Source: Desulfosporosinus metallidurans
GTDB taxonomy: Bacteria; Bacillota; Desulfitobacteriia; Desulfitobacteriales; Desulfitobacteriaceae
Reading direction: 5' to 3'
DNA length: 48,248 nt
Assembly: GCF_001936615.1 (NCBI RefSeq)
Contig: NZ_MLBF01000036.1
Coordinates: 1-48,248 of the forward strand
Each line of letters starts with the position of its first letter. Positions within the stretch are counted from its first letter, which is position 1. The notes beneath the pieces are model-generated. The model saw only the letters and a list, made by a program, of their open reading frames with translations, ran no database searches and was not told the DNA's origin. Position numbers and translations under genes: made by a program. Positions 42,490-48,248 of this stretch are shown here, in pieces.

Positions 42490-43653
42490 GTGCTAAACTT
42501 TGACTACTCAATTCCGACCAAAATCTTCTTCGGACAAGACCAAATCCAGAAATTAGCAGACCAAATAAGCCAATATGGCTCCCGAATACTCCTTGTCTAC
42601 GGTGGGGGAAGCATTAAGAAAATTGGCTTATATGACAAAGCTGTAGCGTTTCTAACCGAAAATAACCTTCCGTTTTGGGAGCTTTCAGGTGTGGATCCCA
42701 ATCCAAGGATTGAGACCGTCCGTACTGGAATTGACCTCTGCCGTAAACATCAAATTGACTTTGTCTTAGCGATCGGGGGTGGAAGCACTATTGACTGTGC
42801 TAAAGTGATCGCTGCAGGGTTCTACTATGAAGCAGATCCCTGGGATCTAATGATTGGCAAAGCCCAAATTGAAAAGGCTTTACCCATCGGTACGATCTTG
42901 ACCCTCGCCGCAACAGGTTCTGAAATGGATCCTATTGCTGTGATTAGCAATCCCCATGCGAATCAAAAAATTGGGATGGGACATCCAGCAATGGCCCCTA
43001 AATTCTCAATCCTAGATCCCACGTACACATATACAGTCCCCAAACACCATACTGCAGCGGGTACGGCAGACATTATGAGCCATGTTCTTGAATCGTATTT
43101 CAGTAACCAACGGAGTGCTTATTTGCAAAGCCGAATGGCCGAAGCAATTTTGAAAACCTGTATTAAATATGGTCCTCTCGCTATGGAAGAACCGGAAAAC
43201 TATGAAGCTCGTGCTAACTTAATGTGGGCCTCCAGCCTCGCCATTAACGGCCTTCTGAGTTACGGAAAAGAACGAAAATGGAGCTGCCACCCCATTGAGC
43301 ACGAACTCAGTGCTTATTATGATATTACTCATGGCGTTGGACTTGCAATAATAACCCCACATTGGATGAGCTATGTTCTAGACGATAGTACGGTCGAAGT
43401 CTTTAAGGACTATGGGGTCAATGTATGGGGATTGAACCCTCAGGAAGACGCCTACACCGTTGCCCGAAAAGCGGTTGCCAAAACTAAAGCCTTCTTCGTC
43501 TCCCTAGGTCTACCGACAACCCTTAGAGCGGTAAATATTGACGATGAAAATCTTGGACTAATGGCAAATGCCGCGACAAAGCATGGTCCTTTAGGAGAAT
43601 TCCGACCCATTAGCGCACAAGATGTCCTTCAAATATTAAAGTCCGCATTATAA
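42490..43653 (+). CDS. iron-containing alcohol dehydrogenase (BDH-like)
   Basis: A 387-residue group III alcohol dehydrogenase that interconverts alcohols and aldehydes with NAD(P)H. The nucleotide region is GGGSTIDCAKVIAAG. The iron-binding segments are HHTAAGTADIMSHVLESYF and HPIEHELSAYYDITHGVGL. The pattern is that of the butanol dehydrogenase YqdH/BdhA subgroup. GTG 42490 is preceded by AAAAGGGGG. It diverges from the AOR operon, and the pair could couple alcohol, aldehyde and acid. Confidence 0.92.
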   Translation: MLNFDYSIPTKIFFGQDQIQKLADQISQYGSRILLVYGGGSIKKIGLYDKAVAFLTENNLPFWELSGVDPNPRIETVRTGIDLCRKHQIDFVLAIGGGSTIDCAKVIAAGFYYEADPWDLMIGKAQIEKALPIGTILTLAATGSEMDPIAVISNPHANQKIGMGHPAMAPKFSILDPTYTYTVPKHHTAAGTADIMSHVLESYFSNQRSAYLQSRMAEAILKTCIKYGPLAMEEPENYEARANLMWASSLAINGLLSYGKERKWSCHPIEHELSAYYDITHGVGLAIITPHWMSYVLDDSTVEVFKDYGVNVWGLNPQEDAYTVARKAVAKTKAFFVSLGLPTTLRAVNIDDENLGLMANAATKHGPLGEFRPISAQDVLQILKSAL

Positions 43654-43713
43654 TCCAACGCCCTTCCGAGAATCGAATTGAATCAGCTTTTCCTTAGGGA
43701 ACATTAAAACTAA

Positions 43714-43752
43714 AAAACGAACGCCTTTCAATATTTCGAAGGCGTTCGTTTT
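43714..43752. terminator. bidirectional terminator
   Basis: AAAACGAACGCCTT pairs perfectly with AAGGCGTTCGTTTT. It lies between the converging alcohol dehydrogenase and DegV genes. Confidence 0.88.
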
Positions 43753-43754
43753 GT

Positions 43755-44612
43755 CTATCTCATGACCTTTTCCGTATAATAAGCAATTCCGATTGTACCT
43801 GGACCTACGTGCAATCCAATGACTGGTCCGATATCCATAACATCTATATTTATTTTTAGCTTTTTTATGATCTCTTTTGCAAGTTCTTTTGCTTCGTCTA
43901 GACAATTAATATGAAGAACTACAATCTCACCTAAACCAAACTTGCTGATATCCTGAAGCATCTTATCCATCATAGCCATAACAGCATTTTTCTTCGTTCG
44001 AACCTTTGTCATTATTGAGGTCTTCCCGTTTTCTACCGTCAATATCGGGATAATTTTAAAAAGGTTTCCGATTAAAGCACTTGCTCCGCCGATTCTTCCA
44101 CCCTTCTTTAAGTATTCAAGATTTTCAGGTATAAATAAAAACCGACTTCTTTTTATGTTTTCTAACGCAGCTTCTTTAACCTGCTCCAATGTCTTACCTG
44201 CTTTTGCCGCTTTTGCTGCCATGATGACAGCATAGCCAAGCTGCATACAGTTAGACCTAGAATCGACGATCTCTATTTTTGCCGTTTCATACTTTTCCAA
44301 AACCATTTCTTTTGCAATTTGGCTGGTTGCTAAAGTTCCGCTCATGTCAGAAGACAAGAAAACGCAGCATAGACTATCGCCCATCTCTACTACACTTATC
44401 ATTTCATTATATAATTCACCAACTGAAGGCTGTGAGGATGTTGGAATTCCTTTTAAAACCATCATTTTATAAAACAGATCGTTATCTATATCAACTTCCC
44501 TCATGCTGTCCTTACCAAAGGAAAGAGTTAACGACACCATCCTGATATTTAACTCTTCTCTAATATCCTCGCTTAAGTAGCTTGTGCTATCTGTTAAAAT
44601 TTGTACAGCCAT
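43755..44612 (-). CDS. DegV family fatty-acid-binding protein
   Basis: A 285-residue DegV protein, a family that binds fatty acids and supplies them to fatty-acid kinase FakA or acts alone. Motifs are ILTDSTSYLS at the start, GIPTSSQPSVGEL, FLSSDMSGT, then IVDSRSNCMQLG and a C-terminal DIGPVIGLHVGPGTIGIAYY. The ATG at 44612 has AAAGAGAG 8 nt upstream; the open frame to 44666 lacks support. No fakA is nearby. Confidence 0.88.
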   Translation of the reverse strand: MAVQILTDSTSYLSEDIREELNIRMVSLTLSFGKDSMREVDIDNDLFYKMMVLKGIPTSSQPSVGELYNEMISVVEMGDSLCCVFLSSDMSGTLATSQIAKEMVLEKYETAKIEIVDSRSNCMQLGYAVIMAAKAAKAGKTLEQVKEAALENIKRSRFLFIPENLEYLKKGGRIGGASALIGNLFKIIPILTVENGKTSIMTKVRTKKNAVMAMMDKMLQDISKFGLGEIVVLHINCLDEAKELAKEIIKKLKINIDVMDIGPVIGLHVGPGTIGIAYYTEKVMR

Positions 44613-44857
44613 GCTTTGTCTCTCTTTCATTTCTTGCCTATCTAATACTTCAATCTCTATAGGCATATTTTGTTATATGATAGTTCACGACCTTGATCTC
44701 AAATTATCACAGTTTATACCTATTCTAATCGATCACTATCCGTTCTGTCTATGTTATTTGGGCGTCATAAACTGAAACCCCATTACTGGACAGATAAAAT
44801 CTCCCATAATAGGGTTTTCTTTATACCTGTAAGTACCATCATCATATTACCCGCGCC

Positions 44858-45106
44858 TCAACCTCCGCTTGAAGGACTTATTAATGCTAATTCGTCACCA
44901 TTCTTGAGTACTACAGAAAAACGTTTCTTCCCACTAATGTGCAGTTTATTGACAAACATAATTACCTGCATTAACTGCTGTTCCGAGATGTTTGGGCAGC
45001 TTTGCATGACCTCATTTAACACCTGTCTTACTGTGCCTTCTTTTACAAGCAGCTGCCTTATATTGCTGTCAACACTAATCAACCCAAAAAACTTAACAAT
45101 AATCAT
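44858..45106 (-). CDS. MoaD/ThiS-like sulfur carrier ending in GG
   Basis: An 82-residue ubiquitin-fold protein ending exactly in SPSSGG, as MoaD requires. VKFFGLISVDSNIRQLLVKE is the first strand region. The start overlaps the AOR stop by 4 bp (ATGA), so the two are translationally coupled. It probably serves pterin or tungsten cofactor supply. Confidence 0.85.
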   Translation of the reverse strand: MIIVKFFGLISVDSNIRQLLVKEGTVRQVLNEVMQSCPNISEQQLMQVIMFVNKLHISGKKRFSVVLKNGDELALISPSSGG

Positions 45107-47001
45107 ACACAGTAGCCTTCCAACCCCAGCTTTTTCAGTCTGCGTTTTGTTGGCACTCCCTGTTCATCCCAGCCTCTGATTTTGTAGTAGTCTTTAATCA
45201 TTTCTTGCAGTTTAACCTTACTGTCAGTATCATCTGCCCTTTGAAGTTCGCTTGTAAGTCTCTTTGGCAGGGTATCGTCACTACCCTTCAGTCCTTGTCT
45301 AAGGTTGATAATCCTTTCTAGATTGTAGCCCCTTTCACCTGTCATGATAAAGCTTCCAATCGTCATTTTGAAGCCTGACACTGATTTAATTGAATAGGGA
45401 TGCGGCAGTATACCCTTGATGTTAAAGCTCATTAACCAGGTGTGGTTATGCAAAGAACTCACTAACCAACCAAAAGAAGGTATTGTCTTGTTAATAAACC
45501 TTACAATGCTCTTATTTGGGTTATTTACCAAAGCCTGTGGTAATAAAGAATAGGTGGTAAATAGACAAGTACCACCTGCTGATACTACCTCCATCAAATC
45601 TTGAAAGAAGACGGTATAGGCAGCTTTTCCCCTGGAAACCTTTCCACTAATGTTCAATCCCAGTCCTTCAAGCACAACAAGGTACCCCCCGTTTAAATGG
45701 CAACCACCTCTGTTTGCCGTTGCATAACCTAATCCCATTCCTTGTGCTGCACGTGGTTCATAAGCTGCAATTTCAAGCCCCTTGACATTCATGGCAAAAT
45801 CACTACCGCCATATTTGTCTGAAATACGTTTTGTTCCCTCTGCCAACTCATCACCTATCCCTTGACGAGTTGCTACTTTTTTAACCAATTCTTCCAGACG
45901 TGAGCAGTCACCAAAGGTCAAACCATTATTCCATAAGCCTTTTTCATTGAGCTCCATAGCAAAACCAACACAACTACCAAAGCTAATGGTATCAAGTCCA
46001 TACTCGTCGCATAGATGATTCAGGTTTAATATACTTTGCATATCATTATTAAGCAAATTGCTGCCAAGCAAGCCCAATGTTTCTACCTCAGGTCCTTTAA
46101 CCTCTTTTCCATAGGCTTTAACCACCCTGCCACACTGAATTGGGCAAGTTAAACAGCCCTTGTTTTTGATTAAATAATCTTGCCTTAAGGTTTCACCGTT
46201 AATCGTTTCAAAGTCGTCATAACTACCCCTTGAATAATTCTTTGTAGCAAGAAGATTGCGATAATTCATCATACTCACAAGTGACGCGGTTCCAAGCTTT
46301 GGCAACTGCTCGCCTGTGAGTATATGTTTTTTCAGCTTTTTAATCCAATTCAAGTTGTGGTTTTTAAACTTTTCCTTAGCAAAAGTTTCTATTCTTTCTT
46401 TTCCACTGGCAACAACCCCTTTAAGATTCTTGAAACCAAACACAGCACCAACTCCGCCACGCCCCGCAGCACGCTCCTCACTGATCACAGCAGCATACCT
46501 GACCATATTTTCGCCAGCAATCCCTATAACAAACTTACCTATGTTTTTTCCACCCAAGAGTTCTTGTACTTCACTAGTATTTCTACCCCATAAATGATCA
46601 GCATTTTTAATTAATATTTCTTCGTTTGTAATATCAATATATACTTTTTCTTTGCTTTTTCCGCAAATAATCAGTCCATCGTAACCCGCGCGCCTAAGAT
46701 GCAATCCAAAGCTTCCACCGCAATTTGAGGAAACCAACAGACCTGTCAAAGGTGAAATTGTAGACGTATTAAATCTAGACGAAGATGGCGACGTTGAGCC
46801 AGTAAGAGGTGAAGTCGTGATGACAATAATGTTTTCCTCAGAAAAAGCTTCCACCTTGCTTTTAAAAGAATCATAAATAATCTTTGCAGCCAGCGTTTTG
46901 CCTCCTAAAAACATTTCTCTATCCTTATCGGATACAAGGTAGTCCTCAACTATACCACTACTCAAATTTATCTTAGCAATTTTTCCAGCATATCCAAACA
47001 C
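45103..47001 (-). CDS. aldehyde:ferredoxin oxidoreductase-like protein (second AOR)
   Basis: A 632-residue AOR family member, longer than and clearly different from the 40.5 kb copy. It has GCLTCPIQCGR for three cluster cysteines, the fourth in SAGGTCLF, and AAYEPRAAQGMGLGYATANRGG. The start GTG 47001 follows GGAG by 9 nt. It comes 5 bp after the upstream alcohol dehydrogenase and just before the MoaD-like gene; three genes form an operon. The substrate is unknown; it belongs to a branch distinct from the fermentative AOR. Confidence 0.9.
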   Translation of the reverse strand: MFGYAGKIAKINLSSGIVEDYLVSDKDREMFLGGKTLAAKIIYDSFKSKVEAFSEENIIVITTSPLTGSTSPSSSRFNTSTISPLTGLLVSSNCGGSFGLHLRRAGYDGLIICGKSKEKVYIDITNEEILIKNADHLWGRNTSEVQELLGGKNIGKFVIGIAGENMVRYAAVISEERAAGRGGVGAVFGFKNLKGVVASGKERIETFAKEKFKNHNLNWIKKLKKHILTGEQLPKLGTASLVSMMNYRNLLATKNYSRGSYDDFETINGETLRQDYLIKNKGCLTCPIQCGRVVKAYGKEVKGPEVETLGLLGSNLLNNDMQSILNLNHLCDEYGLDTISFGSCVGFAMELNEKGLWNNGLTFGDCSRLEELVKKVATRQGIGDELAEGTKRISDKYGGSDFAMNVKGLEIAAYEPRAAQGMGLGYATANRGGCHLNGGYLVVLEGLGLNISGKVSRGKAAYTVFFQDLMEVVSAGGTCLFTTYSLLPQALVNNPNKSIVRFINKTIPSFGWLVSSLHNHTWLMSFNIKGILPHPYSIKSVSGFKMTIGSFIMTGERGYNLERIINLRQGLKGSDDTLPKRLTSELQRADDTDSKVKLQEMIKDYYKIRGWDEQGVPTKRRLKKLGLEGYCV

Positions 47002-47006
47002 GCTAT

Positions 47007-48206
47007 CTACTCCTTAATACTATAATAAATACTCATAATATCCTCTTTTGACATAATCTTTGGCACAGGATAAAGTGGGTTGGCTTCTGATAAAGCACGT
47101 TTTACCATCAACGGAATATCGCTTTCAACAATACCGTTCACCTTGTTTGGAATCTCCATACTCTTGTTGAGTTTCTTAATTGCTTCAATAAACGTTACAG
47201 CCTTTTGTTCACTGGTATCGCCTGGTACACCTAAACCAATCAAGTCAGCAAGCTCTGCCAAAGGTTTATGTGCTGACTTGCCATAATACTCTAAAACATA
47301 AGGCAAGATGATGGCATTCGCTAGTCCGTGAGGAACTGAGTAAAATCCACCAAGCGTATGTGCAATCGCATGTACATTACCAACATAGGCACGTGTAAAT
47401 GCTAAGCCTGCCAAAAATGAAGCTTTTTGCATTTTCTCACGTGCTGCAAGGTTTTTGCCGTTGGAAAATGCTTCAAAGATATTTTCAAAAATTAATGTTA
47501 CCACTTCTCTACTGTACTTTATCGTCTCTTTTGTATTACTTCTGCCAATGTAAGCCTCGACTGCATGTGTCAAAGCATCAATCCCGGTTGTCGAAGTAAT
47601 ATGCGGCGGCAGATTTGCTGTAAGCACCGGGTCAAGGACAGCATAAGCCGGAATCAGTGAGGTGTCATTAATTGCATACTTTTCATGGGTCCTGCTATCA
47701 GTTATCACTGCTGCAATTGTGGTTTCACTCCCGGTACCAGAGGTTGTTGGAATAGCAAACAGAGGAGGGATTTTTTTCATAACCTTAAATACTCCCTTCA
47801 TCTGAGAAATGCTCTTTTTGGGTCTTGCTACACGTGCACCCACACCCTTCGCGCAATCCATTGGCGAGCCACCACCAAAAGCAACAATACCATGGCAATT
47901 GTTTGTTTTGTACATCACCAATGCTTCCTCGATGTTATCAATGGTGGGGTTCTGAACAGTTTTGTCATACACAATAAAGTCCACACTCTCATCATTTAAG
48001 CCTTTAAGCAGTCCGTCCATAAGTCCAAGTGATGCAATAACCCTGTCTGTTACTATCAAAACGCTATTAATACCCTTGCTTTTTATTAGCCTTGGCAGCT
48101 TGTTTAAACTGTTCACTCCCTGAATTAACTCTGGTTTACGCCAGGGTAGTATGTGAGAAACCAATTTGAAAACACTTTGATAAATCCTGCAATACAATTT
48201 ATACAT
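47007..48206 (-). CDS. iron-containing alcohol dehydrogenase (second)
   Basis: A 399-residue group III alcohol dehydrogenase. It has the nucleotide motif GGGSPMDCAKG, TTSGTGSETT, the iron-ligand stretch TGIDALTHAVEAYIG and HAIAHTLGGFYSVPHG. It is preceded by GAAGG before ATG 48206 and is the first visible gene of the operon with the second AOR and its MoaD-like protein. It would produce or consume the aldehyde handled by that AOR. Confidence 0.92.
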   Translation of the reverse strand: MYKLYCRIYQSVFKLVSHILPWRKPELIQGVNSLNKLPRLIKSKGINSVLIVTDRVIASLGLMDGLLKGLNDESVDFIVYDKTVQNPTIDNIEEALVMYKTNNCHGIVAFGGGSPMDCAKGVGARVARPKKSISQMKGVFKVMKKIPPLFAIPTTSGTGSETTIAAVITDSRTHEKYAINDTSLIPAYAVLDPVLTANLPPHITSTTGIDALTHAVEAYIGRSNTKETIKYSREVVTLIFENIFEAFSNGKNLAAREKMQKASFLAGLAFTRAYVGNVHAIAHTLGGFYSVPHGLANAIILPYVLEYYGKSAHKPLAELADLIGLGVPGDTSEQKAVTFIEAIKKLNKSMEIPNKVNGIVESDIPLMVKRALSEANPLYPVPKIMSKEDIMSIYYSIKE

Positions 48207-48248
48207 TACAAAACCTTCTTTCTGCTTAAAGTTATGGCATTTTATTAG

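Overview
The window looks like a chromosomal segment of a low-to-mid GC anaerobic Firmicute, most likely a Clostridia/Peptococcaceae-type organism such as Desulfosporosinus or Desulfitobacterium. This is inferred from strong GGAGG-type ribosome binding sites, frequent TTG and GTG starts, several aldehyde:ferredoxin oxidoreductase (AOR) genes with iron-dependent alcohol dehydrogenases, a C_GCAxxG_C_C protein, a DUF3786 Fe-S protein and a DUF2680 secreted protein. No rRNA, tRNA or CRISPR array was seen.

Layout. 0.4-2.7 kb: CitA/DcuS-like sensor kinase and response regulator. 3-7.1 kb (minus): toprim protein, M3 oligopeptidase, C_GCAxxG_C_C protein, amidohydrolase. 7.3-8.9 kb (plus): glycine-rich secreted protein and enoyl-CoA hydratase. 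9-20.2 kb (mostly minus): a fused SbcD/SbcC-like protein whose catalytic motifs look eroded, gamma-glutamyltransferase, Fpg/Nei glycosylase, SCP2 protein (plus), phosphodiester glycosidase, an ABC exporter pair and an ABC1/UbiB kinase. 20.6-26 kb is a decay zone: hicB with a frameshifted hicA, a VWA-protein pseudogene, a broken AOR gene and an IS3-type OrfA remnant, alongside an intact DUF3786 protein and a YgjP-type metallopeptidase. 26.1 kb: nitroreductase. 26.9-32.1 kb: a divergent four-gene cassette made of an XPB-like SF2 helicase, facing a coiled-coil protein and two different P-loop ATPases of BrxD/DUF2791 type. This is the best candidate here for an undescribed DNA-processing or defence system. 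32.2-34.6 kb: RluA synthase, SDR, YccF protein. 34.6-38.4 kb: a REP-associated tyrosine transposase (RAYT), radC with a stop codon inside it, an ADP-ribosylglycohydrolase, a GNAT gene that seems broken by inversion, and an SGNH hydrolase fragment. 38.4-40.1 kb: a 57-residue membrane protein, a QueG-like ferredoxin-domain protein and a one-cysteine thioredoxin-like protein. 40.2-48.2 kb: two AOR/MoaD-like modules with two Fe-alcohol dehydrogenases, and a DegV protein.

A family of palindromic repeats built on GGGGACAGGTACGTCGTTT and its complement ACCTGTCCCC is scattered through 12.5-38.2 kb. Half-copies flank the RAYT gene in inverted orientation, so this transposase probably mobilises the family. 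Other shared non-coding elements are a near-identical promoter/operator upstream of the nitroreductase and the 42.5 kb alcohol dehydrogenase, a ~57 bp element upstream of the DUF3786 gene and radC, and a 34 bp element at 38.1 and 39.5 kb.

All functional names come from motif recognition by eye; no database search was run.
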